From: Oceanospirillaceae bacterium
GTDB lineage: Bacteria > Pseudomonadota > Gammaproteobacteria > Pseudomonadales > Balneatricaceae
Direction of reading: 5' to 3'
Assembly (NCBI GenBank): GCA_003523085.1
Contig: DPHD01000021.1
Coordinates: 67,066 to 103,999 of the forward strand
Length of the DNA stretch: 36,934 nt
The stretch's first letter is position 1, and the number at the start of each line of letters is the position of its first letter. The notes under the pieces are model-generated. The model was not told the origin of the DNA, did not search any database, and saw only the letters and a list, made by a program, of their open reading frames with translations. Both the position numbers and the translations under genes were made by a program. Below, in pieces: positions 22,670 to 31,781 of the stretch.

Positions 22670-24106
22670 TTAGTCTTCTCCCTGCTGCATTTTGTCCAAC
22701 AAAGCGCGGGATATCTGGCCTATATCGCCAGCTCCCTGAGTCAGCAATAAGTCTTCGGCCAACAACAAACCGTTGAGCACCGGTGCAATGGCAGCACCTC
22801 GCTCCACAAAGATCGGGTCGACCTGGCCCCGAGAGCGAATGCTGCGGCATAAACTACGTCCGTCCGCACCGGTAATAGGCTCTTCGCCGGCAGGATAAAT
22901 ATCCATCAAAATAAGTACATCAACCCGCGACAACACTTCGACAAAGTCCTCGTACAAGTCCCGGGTACGTGAGTAACGATGGGGTTGGTAAACCATGACT
23001 AAACGACGGTCCGGCCAACCCGCCCTAATGGCGTCGATAGTTGCTGCCACCTCACGCGGGTGGTGGCCATAGTCATCCACCAAGGTGGCATTGCCCTGTG
23101 CTGCGGGGTAATCTCCCAACACCTGAAAACGTCGACCCACACCTGCAAATTCATTCAATCCAGTCACAATATGGGCATCTTCCACATCCAAATCGGTGGC
23201 GACTGCAATGGCTGCCAGGGCATTTTGCACGTTATGTTTGCCAGGCATATTAAGCGCGATATCTAAATTTTCATGCCCTTGCCTGACCACCGTAAACGAC
23301 GTCACCATGCCTTGCTGTTGCAAATTAATGGCTTTTATATCCGCGCTGTCATCAAAGCCGTAGGTCATTAGGGGTCGACTCACCTGCGGCAATATTTCCC
23401 ACACCACCGGATCATCTACGCAAACAATGGCTAAGCCGTAGAAGGGTAGGTTATGCAGAAACTCTACAAAGGTTTTTTTGAGACGGTTAAAGTCACCTTC
23501 ATAGGTGGACATATGGTCCGCATCAATGTTGGTGACGATGGATGTGAGGGGCTGCAGATGTAAAAATGAGGCGTCACTTTCATCGGCTTCGGCCACCAAA
23601 TAGGTGCTCGCACCTAACTTGGCATTAGTACCCGCACTGGTTAGCTTACCACCAATAACGAAGGTTGGATCCAAGCCTCCGGCGGCCAAAATGGAGGCCA
23701 CTAGGGAGGTAGTTGTGGTTTTACCATGGGTACCTGCAACCGCAATACCATGGCGATAGCGCATCAATTCGGCCAACATTTCGGCACGCTGCACCACAGG
23801 TATACGGTGCGCCCGTGCAGCCATTAATTCTGGGTTGGTTTCAGTCACCGCAGTAGACACCACAACCACATGGGCACCACGTACGTTGGCCTCTTGGTGG
23901 CCGATAAAAACCTTCGCTCCTTGGCTGGCTAAGCGCTCGGTAACGGGGCTCAATTTGAGATCTGAACCACTAACTTGATAACCTTGATTGAGCAGCACTT
24001 CAGCAATGCCACACATGCCAACACCACCGATGCCGACAAAATGGATACGCTTAATACGGCGCATTTCAGGAATGTTGTACTGATGAGGTGGGGTTATTTT
24101 AACCAC
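22670..24106 (-). CDS. murC: UDP-N-acetylmuramate--L-alanine ligase
   Basis: MurC adds L-Ala to UDP-MurNAc, the first amino acid of the stem peptide. The 478-residue reading has the dinucleotide-like start IHFVGIGGVGMCGIAEVL, the ATP motif GTHGKTTT, EADESDASFLHLQP and DYGHHPREV. The start is set at a GTG (24104-24106): GGAG lies 7 nt before it, and the resulting N-terminus PPHQYNIPEMRR matches the longer E. coli form, whereas the next ATG (24064) has no ribosome site and would cut off the conserved Ile-Pro-Glu. The GTG overlaps the murG stop by 8 bp, suggesting coupled translation. Confidence 0.94.
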   Translation of the reverse strand: MVKITPPHQYNIPEMRRIKRIHFVGIGGVGMCGIAEVLLNQGYQVSGSDLKLSPVTERLASQGAKVFIGHQEANVRGAHVVVVSTAVTETNPELMAARAHRIPVVQRAEMLAELMRYRHGIAVAGTHGKTTTTSLVASILAAGGLDPTFVIGGKLTSAGTNAKLGASTYLVAEADESDASFLHLQPLTSIVTNIDADHMSTYEGDFNRLKKTFVEFLHNLPFYGLAIVCVDDPVVWEILPQVSRPLMTYGFDDSADIKAINLQQQGMVTSFTVVRQGHENLDIALNMPGKHNVQNALAAIAVATDLDVEDAHIVTGLNEFAGVGRRFQVLGDYPAAQGNATLVDDYGHHPREVAATIDAIRAGWPDRRLVMVYQPHRYSRTRDLYEDFVEVLSRVDVLILMDIYPAGEEPITGADGRSLCRSIRSRGQVDPIFVERGAAIAPVLNGLLLAEDLLLTQGAGDIGQISRALLDKMQQGED

Positions 24107-25178
24107 GAGCAATCTCCATGCAATGTTGTGCCACTTGCTTTCCAGCGTTAGGCTGAGCACAGGTTAAAGCAGCCTGTGCCATGGTGTTTAATTGGGCTGT
24201 ATCAGACTGCAACTGCACAATCATCTGACTCAAAGTAGCAGCCGAAAGTTGCGCTTGCTGCATCACCACCGCCGCTCCCGCCCGTTGTAATATATTGGCG
24301 TTGGCAGTTTGGTGGTCATCTACAGCATGGGGGTAAGGCACTAATATAGACGCCATGCCTGCACCGGCTAACTCACTGACGGTTAAGGCGCCTGCCCGGC
24401 ATATGACCAAATCTGCCCAAGCATAGGCTTGCGCCATATCGTCGATATAGGCATCCACACGCGCTTCCACTTGCAGCTCATGGTAACCTTGTTGGGTGGC
24501 AGCCAAATGCTTGGGGCCTGTTTGATGCCACACCTTTGCGCGGTCCGTCACTGGCAATAATGCCAGCGCTTGCGGCACCACTTGGTTGAGCGCCAAGGCC
24601 CCTAAACTGCCACCCACAACCAATATATGTAAGCCTTGATGAGGCGTTTTTTCTACACCAATATTGGACCGTAACGGATTGCCGACGGTGATAGCATCGG
24701 TTGTCGCAAAGCTGCCTTCAAAGGCCTGCAAGGTACGTGTTGCAAGCGGCCGCAGCAAACGGTTAGTTAAGCCGGGAATGGCATTCTGCTCATGTAACAC
24801 TATCGGGATACGCTTCACCCAACTGGCTAAGCCGCCAGGTCCTGCAACAAAACCGCCCATACCCAGCACACAATGGGGCTGGTACTTTCCAAGCAGCCTA
24901 AACGCCTGCACAAACGACTTCACTAATCGCCAGGGCGCGGCCAACAAAGACAGCCGGCCCTTGCCACGCAAACCCACAATATCAATACAATGTAATGTTA
25001 AACCTGCCTCTGGCACCAAACGAGATTCAATGCCGCGCCCCGTGCCTAACCACTCAACCTGCCAGCCTTGTTGCTGCATTATCTTCGCCGTGGCTAAAGC
25101 AGGATACACATGACCGCCGGTACCGGCCGCCATGATCAGTAATCGCTTACTACCCAGTCTAGTGCCGTTAACGGTCAT
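24099..25178 (-). CDS. murG: UDP-GlcNAc:lipid I N-acetylglucosaminyltransferase
   Basis: MurG adds GlcNAc to lipid I to form lipid II on the inner face of the membrane. The 359-residue GT-B glycosyltransferase has the N-terminal loop AAGTGGHVYPAL, GMGGFVAGPGG, HEQNAIPGLTNR, and the C-terminal donor-site blocks VVGGSLGALALN and CRAGALTVSEL. The ATG at 25178 is preferred over two upstream in-frame starts because AAGGA lies 7 nt before it and the conserved domain begins soon after. It overlaps the ftsW stop by 11 bp and is itself overlapped by murC. Confidence 0.96.
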   Translation of the reverse strand: MTVNGTRLGSKRLLIMAAGTGGHVYPALATAKIMQQQGWQVEWLGTGRGIESRLVPEAGLTLHCIDIVGLRGKGRLSLLAAPWRLVKSFVQAFRLLGKYQPHCVLGMGGFVAGPGGLASWVKRIPIVLHEQNAIPGLTNRLLRPLATRTLQAFEGSFATTDAITVGNPLRSNIGVEKTPHQGLHILVVGGSLGALALNQVVPQALALLPVTDRAKVWHQTGPKHLAATQQGYHELQVEARVDAYIDDMAQAYAWADLVICRAGALTVSELAGAGMASILVPYPHAVDDHQTANANILQRAGAAVVMQQAQLSAATLSQMIVQLQSDTAQLNTMAQAALTCAQPNAGKQVAQHCMEIARG

Positions 25179-26433
25179 GGGGCATTCCTTGGCTGTGATG
25201 CTGTTCATCTTTAAACCAATGTTCGGCGTCTTGAATACCATTATCTTGCAATGTTGACGCTGTCAGTGGGTCTACGCTGGGCGGGTAAGGCTGTTTTATC
25301 GCAACCGTGTTTTCCAACGAAATACGCAACAATATGCCCAAACTCGCTGCACAAGCCAACATGCTACTGCCGCCATAACTGACAAAGGGTAAAGTTAAGC
25401 CTTTAGTGGGTAACAAACCCAAATTTACACCAATGTTGATCATCGCTTGGGCCGCAATCAGCAGCACTAGACCATAGGCCAAATAAGCTGAATATTGATG
25501 TCCCAAAGCTTCTGCTTTCTGACCCACTTTTAGGCCTCTAACAATCAGAAAACCATATAACGCTACCACCACCAATGCCCCTAGGGCACCCCACTCTTCA
25601 GCCAAAACTGAATACACAAAATCAGTGTGCGCTTCGGGTAAATAAAACAATTTTTGCATACTTTGGCCTAAACCTTCGCCAAACCAACCACCCCGACCAA
25701 AGGCAATTTGCGCCTGCGTTAACTGGTAACCACTACCAAATGGGTCGCCCCACGGATCCAAGTAAGTCATTAAGCGCTTAACACGATATTCAGCCGCGAA
25801 AATAGTCATGGTACCCAACGCACCCGCGGCCACCACAACTGAACCGATGTGCAAATAACGCATGCCCCCAAGAAAGAACATACCCAAAACGGCGGCCATC
25901 ATCACCACTACGGCGCCAAAGTCGGGTTCCAACAAAAACAACACAATAAACAAACCTAGGACCACTAGGGGTTTAAGGAAACCCGAAAACTGAGTCCGCA
26001 CTTCGTCTTGTCGGCGTACCAAGTAACCCGCCATAAACGTCACCACCGCCACCTTGGCAAACTCCGAAGGCTGTAAACTCAATGGGCCAATAGGGATCCA
26101 CCGTGTGCTGCCATTAACGCTACGGCCTAGACCGGGGATTAACACAGCAATCAACAACAGTACCGCCAATAACAATAACCACGAACTTTGTTTGTGCCAT
26201 AGGTCAATCGGTATCATCAAACAAACCGTTAAGCTGATCACCCCCAATACCATAAACAATAATTGGCGTTTGCTTTGATAAAAAGGGTCGTTAAATTTAA
26301 CCGCTACCACATCCATCGAAGCCGAGGTAATCATCACGTAACCGATCAGGGCCAAGGCAATGGCGGGCAACAGCAGGGCCAAATCTAAACGCTGGCCGGT
26401 TATATGTTGCCATTGTTGCGCCATAATACTCAT
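25168..26433 (-). CDS. ftsW: Peptidoglycan glycosyltransferase FtsW
   Basis: FtsW is the SEDS-family polymerase that works with FtsI to make septal peptidoglycan from lipid II. The 421-residue protein has about ten membrane segments and the SEDS landmarks LGRSVNGSTRWIPIG, LQPSEFAKVAVV, LEPDFGAVVV, EAHTDFVYSVLAEEWG and LPFVSYGGSSML. The ATG used sits in a TGATG overlap with the murD stop; a GTG one codon earlier and an ATG at codon 4 are alternatives. The cytosolic tail is fairly long and His/Gln-rich. Confidence 0.96.
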   Translation of the reverse strand: MSIMAQQWQHITGQRLDLALLLPAIALALIGYVMITSASMDVVAVKFNDPFYQSKRQLLFMVLGVISLTVCLMIPIDLWHKQSSWLLLLAVLLLIAVLIPGLGRSVNGSTRWIPIGPLSLQPSEFAKVAVVTFMAGYLVRRQDEVRTQFSGFLKPLVVLGLFIVLFLLEPDFGAVVVMMAAVLGMFFLGGMRYLHIGSVVVAAGALGTMTIFAAEYRVKRLMTYLDPWGDPFGSGYQLTQAQIAFGRGGWFGEGLGQSMQKLFYLPEAHTDFVYSVLAEEWGALGALVVVALYGFLIVRGLKVGQKAEALGHQYSAYLAYGLVLLIAAQAMINIGVNLGLLPTKGLTLPFVSYGGSSMLACAASLGILLRISLENTVAIKQPYPPSVDPLTASTLQDNGIQDAEHWFKDEQHHSQGMPHDR

Positions 26434-27785
26434 CACAAGGCCTGCACTAATTGGGTAAAGTCATCGCCCCTGGCCTCAAAACCAGAATAAGCATCAAAAC
26501 TCGCACACGCCGGCGACAACAATACTAAGTCGCCGGCTCTGGCATAGGTCTGTGCCAAAGCGACAGCCTGTGCCATGTCGTCGACTATAAAATTGGCAAC
26601 CTGCTGGCCTAAAGTTTTAGCGATTAAACCACCATCTTGCCCCATTAAGATCACTGCACGGGAGCACTGCACTAGCGGCGCAACCAAATCAGAAAAATCT
26701 GCGCCTTTACCAACACCACCAGCAATTAAAATAATTTTTCCGTCAACGGTGCCTGCCAAGCCATCCAGAGCGGCTACGGTAGCGCCCACATTTGTACCTT
26801 TCGAATCGTTGACATAACTCACCTGCCCCCGCTCCGCGACTTTTTCACAACGGTGGCGCAGCCCGGTAAATAGGCGCAGCGTGGACAACATCGAGGCCAT
26901 TGGAAGATTGACAGCCTGGCCTAATGCCAAGGCAGCTAGCGCATTGGCCACATTATGGCGACCGACCATGGCCATGTCCGCCACCGGCAATAAGGTTTTC
27001 AGTCCTTGGCACAACCATGCTTCCCCCTGATGTTGGCGCAACCCAAACTGACCCACATCTGGGTCGTTTAAACCAAACCGAGTTTGTTTCACCGTATCTG
27101 CGACCAACGGGTGAGTAAGTGCATCATCGGCGTTAACCACGACAGATTTGCAGGCTTGAAATACACGATGTTTGGCCTGATGGTAGGCCATAAGATTGGG
27201 GTATCGATCCATATGGTCGGGGCTGAGGTTTAATACACAAGCCACATCGGCACCCAGAGCCGTGGTCGATTCCAACTGAAAACTGGATAACTCCATGACA
27301 TACAACTCTACTGCGTCATCAAGTAACGATACGGCGGGGTCACCCAAATTGCCACCCACAGCCACATTGACGTTAGCCTCTGCTGCCATTTGGCCCACTA
27401 AACTGGTGACCGTGCTCTTAGCATTGGAACCGGTAATCGCCACCATCGGCACACCGGCCTTACGAGCGACTTGGGCAAACACATCAATATCGCTACGGAT
27501 GGTGACTCCAGCAGCTATGGCAGCACAAAGGGCAGGCTCTTGGCGGGAAACCCCTGGACTGAGTATGATTTCGCTGGCAGCCACACACAATGCCGTTTCA
27601 AACTCACCTAAATGAATTTTTATGTTTGGGCATTGTTGCTGCAGCTGGGCCAAATAAGGTGGTTGCTGACGCGAATCGGCCACCTGAAAACGTTGGCCTT
27701 GCTGCGCTAAGTATTGGGCACAGGCGAAGCCGGTTTTGCCTAAACCAATGATGAGGCTAAAGCGGTCGCTGGTTATCAATGACAT
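26433..27785 (-). CDS. murD: UDP-N-acetylmuramoylalanine--D-glutamate ligase
   Basis: MurD adds D-Glu to the stem peptide precursor. The 450-residue protein shows the start domain FSLIIGLGKTGFACAQYL, the ATP loop ITGSNAKSTVTSLVG, ELSSFQLESTT, LNLSPDHMDRY and VNDSKGTN with LSPACASFD near the end. The P-loop has Ala where E. coli has Gly (GSNAKS rather than GSNGKS), a variant I believe also occurs in other gammaproteobacteria, so activity is not doubted. It lies 26 bp after mraY and overlaps ftsW by its stop codon. Confidence 0.96.
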   Translation of the reverse strand: MSLITSDRFSLIIGLGKTGFACAQYLAQQGQRFQVADSRQQPPYLAQLQQQCPNIKIHLGEFETALCVAASEIILSPGVSRQEPALCAAIAAGVTIRSDIDVFAQVARKAGVPMVAITGSNAKSTVTSLVGQMAAEANVNVAVGGNLGDPAVSLLDDAVELYVMELSSFQLESTTALGADVACVLNLSPDHMDRYPNLMAYHQAKHRVFQACKSVVVNADDALTHPLVADTVKQTRFGLNDPDVGQFGLRQHQGEAWLCQGLKTLLPVADMAMVGRHNVANALAALALGQAVNLPMASMLSTLRLFTGLRHRCEKVAERGQVSYVNDSKGTNVGATVAALDGLAGTVDGKIILIAGGVGKGADFSDLVAPLVQCSRAVILMGQDGGLIAKTLGQQVANFIVDDMAQAVALAQTYARAGDLVLLSPACASFDAYSGFEARGDDFTQLVQAL

Positions 27786-27811
27786 GGTTGCAGCATCTCT
27801 TGTACCGTGAC

Positions 27812-28894
27812 TTATCTAAGTTTTAATGTGGCTAGGCCGATCAATACCAAGACCACGGTAATGATCCAAAAACGCACGATAATACGTGGTTCGGGCCAGC
27901 CTTTAAGTTCAAAGTGATGGTGGATGGGTGCCATCCGAAATACCCGTTTGCCGGTGAGCTTGAAGGAGGCCACCTGTACAATCACCGACACGGTTTCCAT
28001 GACAAACACCCCACCCATAATAAACAATACAAATTCTTGCCTAACGATTACAGCCACTACACCTAAGGCTGCACCTAAGGCCAAGGCACCCACATCGCCC
28101 ATAAACACTTGTGCCGGGTAGGTGTTAAACCACAAAAATCCCATACCAGCACCCACAATGGCGCCACAAAAAACCACCAGCTCACCGGCCCCACTAATAT
28201 AAGGAATGTTTAAATACTCCGAAAACACAGAGTGGCCTGTTAAATAGGCAAATATAGCTAAGGCACCGGCAATCAGCACCGTAGGCAGGATCGCCAAACC
28301 ATCCAAACCATCGGTTAAGTTAACCGCATTTGAGGTACCGACAATGACAAAATAGGTGAGCACGATATACAGTAAACCGATGTTAATGCCCACGGTTTTA
28401 AAGAAAGGCACAATGAGCTCAAGCTCTTGCGGCGACTGCGCGCTGTAATACAAGAACAAAGCCGCGCCTAAGCCACCTACAGATTGCCAAAAATATTTCC
28501 ATCGGGCGATCAAACCACGGGAGTTTTTCTCAACTACTTTACGGTAATCGTCGACCCAACCTACGGCCCCAAACACACCTGTTACGGCAATAGTGACCCA
28601 TATATATCGGTTGCTTAAATCACCCCACAATAAAGCACTAATCAGAATCGCCACCAGAATCAAGGCCCCACCCATGGTCGGTGTGCCGGCTTTTACAAAA
28701 TGACTCTCTGGTCCGTCTTCGCGGATAGACTGGCCGATTTGTTTGGCCTTTAGATGTTCGATCATATATGGCCCAATGGCCATAGCGATAAACAACGCCG
28801 TTAATACGCCCATAATGGCGCGCATGGTGAGGTAATGAAATACGCCAAAGGCACTATAATACTGGGCTAAATAATCAGCTAACCATAACAACAT
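27812..28894 (-). CDS. mraY: Phospho-N-acetylmuramoyl-pentapeptide transferase
   Basis: MraY moves phospho-MurNAc-pentapeptide onto undecaprenyl phosphate, making lipid I at the inner membrane. The 360-residue, multi-spanning protein has the family landmarks GTPTMGGALIL, VGWVDDYRKV with the Asp pair, NAVNLTDGLDGLA, FMGDVGALALG and the signature MAPIHHHFELKGWPE. Length equals that of E. coli MraY. It starts 3 bp after the murF stop. Confidence 0.98.
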   Translation of the reverse strand: MLLWLADYLAQYYSAFGVFHYLTMRAIMGVLTALFIAMAIGPYMIEHLKAKQIGQSIREDGPESHFVKAGTPTMGGALILVAILISALLWGDLSNRYIWVTIAVTGVFGAVGWVDDYRKVVEKNSRGLIARWKYFWQSVGGLGAALFLYYSAQSPQELELIVPFFKTVGINIGLLYIVLTYFVIVGTSNAVNLTDGLDGLAILPTVLIAGALAIFAYLTGHSVFSEYLNIPYISGAGELVVFCGAIVGAGMGFLWFNTYPAQVFMGDVGALALGAALGVVAVIVRQEFVLFIMGGVFVMETVSVIVQVASFKLTGKRVFRMAPIHHHFELKGWPEPRIIVRFWIITVVLVLIGLATLKLR

Positions 28895-28897
28895 AAG

Positions 28898-30262
28898 TTA
28901 GTTACCACCGTTTAATAATTGTTCAACAACCTGCTCCATATGGCTGGATCGAGACCCTTTGACCAAACAGCTCAAGTTAGATTTAGGCAGCTGCTCAAAG
29001 CAACTGGTTAGATTTTCTTTATTTTCACAGGCCTTACCAAAACCACCCTGGTGGCTGCGATAACTTGCTATGGCGTACTGAGCCAAAGGCCCAAAACCAT
29101 AAAACCATTCGATACCCGCATCAGCAACTTGTCGGCCAATACGTTGGTGCAGTGCAACTTCTTGCTCACCTAACTCGCCCAGGTCCCCGAGCATAAAACA
29201 ACGCTCGCCTGGTTGTTGCTGCAAAACGCTGATAGCCGCTGTGACTGAGCCTGGGTTAGCATTATAGGTATCATCAATAACACAGCGATTATGGCTCAAT
29301 TGATGACTCACAAGCCTTCCTTGATAAGGCCTGACTTGTGCCAAGCCCCGTGCAATTTGTGCTAACGACAGGCCCAAGGCTAATGCAGCGGCAGCGGCGG
29401 CAAGGGCATTAGCCACATTGTGTTGACCTAACAGGTGCAACATAATGGGCTGCGATTGCCCGCCCACCTGTAATACAAATTGACTGCCCTTGGCACTGAG
29501 CTCAATTTGGTTGGCGCTAACACTGGCCTTAGGGTCAACTAAGCTAAAGCTCCACACGCGCCGATCACCCGCCAACTGCTGCCATTGCGCAAAGTAGTGA
29601 TCGTCATAATTCAACACCACTTGACCCGTTGCACCCAGCCCAGAAATAATTTCGCCCTTGGCCGTTGCCACCCCACCAATACCACCAAAACCCGCCAAAT
29701 GAGCTTCTTGAGCGTTGTTTAAAATGGCCACATGGGCCTGGGCCATGCGACTGGTGTAAGCTATTTCGCCAAGATGATTGGCGCCCAGCTCCAGCACACG
29801 ATAGTCCACATTGTCGTGCATCGCCCACAAACTAAGGGGCACACCAATATCGTTATTAAGATTGCCCTGGGTCACTTCTACCTGCCCAGCTTGGGCCAAC
29901 ACCTGCTGTAGCATTTCCTTAACCGTGGTTTTTCCGCTGCTACCGGTGACGGCAATAAATTGGCCGTCCAAAGATTGACGCTTTACAGCTGCCAACTGGC
30001 CTAAGGCAATACGTGTATCGGGCACCACCCACTGAGGCAAGTCGGTATCAATTTCTGTACTCACCAATGCAGCACAAGCCCCTTGGCTTTGTGCTTGAGC
30101 AATAAATTCGTGGCCATCGAAGTTAGGCCCTATTAAAGCAACAAACAAATCACCAGCACCTATGTTTCGGGTATCGGTAGACACACGGCTAAACCGAGCA
30201 TCTCCCGTCAAACGACTCGTTTCAACCTGTTTACTCAACTTAGACAAGCTAAATGAAGTCAT
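28898..30262 (-). CDS. murF: UDP-MurNAc-tripeptide--D-Ala-D-Ala ligase
   Basis: MurF finishes the cytosolic precursor by adding D-Ala-D-Ala, the product of DdlB. The 454-residue Mur ligase has VSTDTRNIGAGDLFVAL in its first domain, the ATP loop GSSGKTT at residues 107-113, QGNLNNDIGVPLSL, LGANHLGEI, and IDDTYNANPGSV in the last part. The ATG overlaps the murE stop by 4 bp (ATGA), and mraY follows 3 bp after its own stop, so it sits in a tightly coupled block. Confidence 0.97.
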   Translation of the reverse strand: MTSFSLSKLSKQVETSRLTGDARFSRVSTDTRNIGAGDLFVALIGPNFDGHEFIAQAQSQGACAALVSTEIDTDLPQWVVPDTRIALGQLAAVKRQSLDGQFIAVTGSSGKTTVKEMLQQVLAQAGQVEVTQGNLNNDIGVPLSLWAMHDNVDYRVLELGANHLGEIAYTSRMAQAHVAILNNAQEAHLAGFGGIGGVATAKGEIISGLGATGQVVLNYDDHYFAQWQQLAGDRRVWSFSLVDPKASVSANQIELSAKGSQFVLQVGGQSQPIMLHLLGQHNVANALAAAAAALALGLSLAQIARGLAQVRPYQGRLVSHQLSHNRCVIDDTYNANPGSVTAAISVLQQQPGERCFMLGDLGELGEQEVALHQRIGRQVADAGIEWFYGFGPLAQYAIASYRSHQGGFGKACENKENLTSCFEQLPKSNLSCLVKGSRSSHMEQVVEQLLNGGN

Positions 30263-31779
30263 ACACTAGTCTCCCGATTGACGGCTTTGAGGACTTCTTC
30301 ATGGTCACTAAAGTGATGTTTATGACCTTGGATATGTTGATAAGTTTCGTGGCCTTTACCAGCAATTAACACTAAATCATCAACCTCGGCCCGTGCCATA
30401 GCTAAGGCGATCGCCCTGCCTCGATCAGCTTCTACAAGCACACGGTCCATACGCTTAAAACCACTACAGATATGCGCCAAAATTTGCCTATTGGACTCTG
30501 TGCGTGGGTTATCATCAGTAACGATCACATGGTCCGCCCAGCGTTCAGCGATGGCGGCCATCTTCGGTCGTTTAGACACGTCACGATCACCGCCACAGCC
30601 AAACACTACCCATAATTTACCACTGGGCAAGTGTTCCTTGGCTGCCATCAACGCTTGCTCTAGTGCGTCTGGCGTATGGGCGTAGTCTACAATAGCCCGA
30701 GCGACCTTAGTGTTATTGGCCTGACTGCCAATCAATTGCATGCGGCCACACACCGTAGTTAGGCTATTTAATGCACTGATCGCCAACCCTAGCTCTATTT
30801 TATGTAACAACAGCACCGCTAAAGTAGCTAATAAATTACTCAGATTAAAACGGCCAATTAAGCCAACGGATAACGCTCCAGTGCCCATAGGCGTTGAAAT
30901 GGTGGCTTCGATGCCCTGACTGTGCTGCACTAACGACAAGACACCTAAATCAACGTATTGCACATCGCTCACTTGGGCGCTGTAGGTATAGAGGGTTACT
31001 GAGGGGGCCACTTCATTGACTAAACCGCGACCAAAATCATCATCAAAGTTGATCACCACATGACGTAAACTGGGCCAGTTAAATAACCTAGCTTTAGCTA
31101 AACCGTAGGCTTGCATGCTACCGTGATAATCTAGGTGATCTTGGGTTAAATTAGTAAACACCGCAGTTTCAAAACGGCAGCCATTGAGTCGGCCTTGATC
31201 TAAGCCATGGGACGACACTTCAATGGCGCAGGCGTTGGCCCCAGCAGCGGCCATAACACCCAAATGATTTTGCATGGTCACCGCATCGGGCGTGGTGTTA
31301 GGGCCTTGCTGCATGGCCTCTAATAATCCGTAACCTAGGGTACCCATGACCCCACAAGCCAGCCCCAAATGGGCAAATGATTGGGCCATAAATTGGCTAC
31401 AACTGGTCTTTCCATTGGTGCCAGTAATACCTATTAAGGCCATCTGTTGGCTCGGAAAATCATTCACCTTAGCGGCGATAATACCTTGGCTCGAAGCCAA
31501 GTTTGGTAACCCAATAATGGGCACAGTGAGGTCGGAAGAGTCCAGTAATAACGCCTGTGTGTCATCAATAGCTACCGCCACGGCTCCATTTGCCTGCGCT
31601 TGCTCTATATAGCTGCGCTGCCGCTTTGGCTCCCCTAAACAAGTAATAAACAGGTCGCCCTGTTGCACTTGCCGGCTATCCGATGACACGCCATGCACAC
31701 AAACGTCGGCCCATTGTTGGGCTCGCCCTGGCAGGGGCATCAGTTCATGTAAGCATTTGGTATCCACATCCAACCTCAC
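30259..31779 (-). CDS. murE: UDP-MurNAc-L-Ala-D-Glu--meso-diaminopimelate ligase
   Basis: MurE adds the third residue of the stem peptide. The 506-residue protein carries VSSDSRQVQQGDLFI, the ATP loop GTNGKTS (120-126), EVSSHGLDQGRL, LTQDHLDYHG and the substrate-selecting motif DNPR at 423-426. DNPR marks meso-diaminopimelate specificity, as expected in a Gram-negative cell wall. The start codon is GTG with AAGG 6 nt upstream, 2 bp after the ftsI stop. The chain is a little longer than E. coli MurE (495). Confidence 0.97.
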   Translation of the reverse strand: MRLDVDTKCLHELMPLPGRAQQWADVCVHGVSSDSRQVQQGDLFITCLGEPKRQRSYIEQAQANGAVAVAIDDTQALLLDSSDLTVPIIGLPNLASSQGIIAAKVNDFPSQQMALIGITGTNGKTSCSQFMAQSFAHLGLACGVMGTLGYGLLEAMQQGPNTTPDAVTMQNHLGVMAAAGANACAIEVSSHGLDQGRLNGCRFETAVFTNLTQDHLDYHGSMQAYGLAKARLFNWPSLRHVVINFDDDFGRGLVNEVAPSVTLYTYSAQVSDVQYVDLGVLSLVQHSQGIEATISTPMGTGALSVGLIGRFNLSNLLATLAVLLLHKIELGLAISALNSLTTVCGRMQLIGSQANNTKVARAIVDYAHTPDALEQALMAAKEHLPSGKLWVVFGCGGDRDVSKRPKMAAIAERWADHVIVTDDNPRTESNRQILAHICSGFKRMDRVLVEADRGRAIALAMARAEVDDLVLIAGKGHETYQHIQGHKHHFSDHEEVLKAVNRETSV

Positions 31780-31781
31780 TG

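Noticed and set aside
26433..27785. MurD P-loop GSNAKS as a sign of an inactive enzyme
   Set aside because: The lysine and serine that bind ATP are present, all other MurD motifs are intact, and I believe the Ala variant is known in related bacteria.
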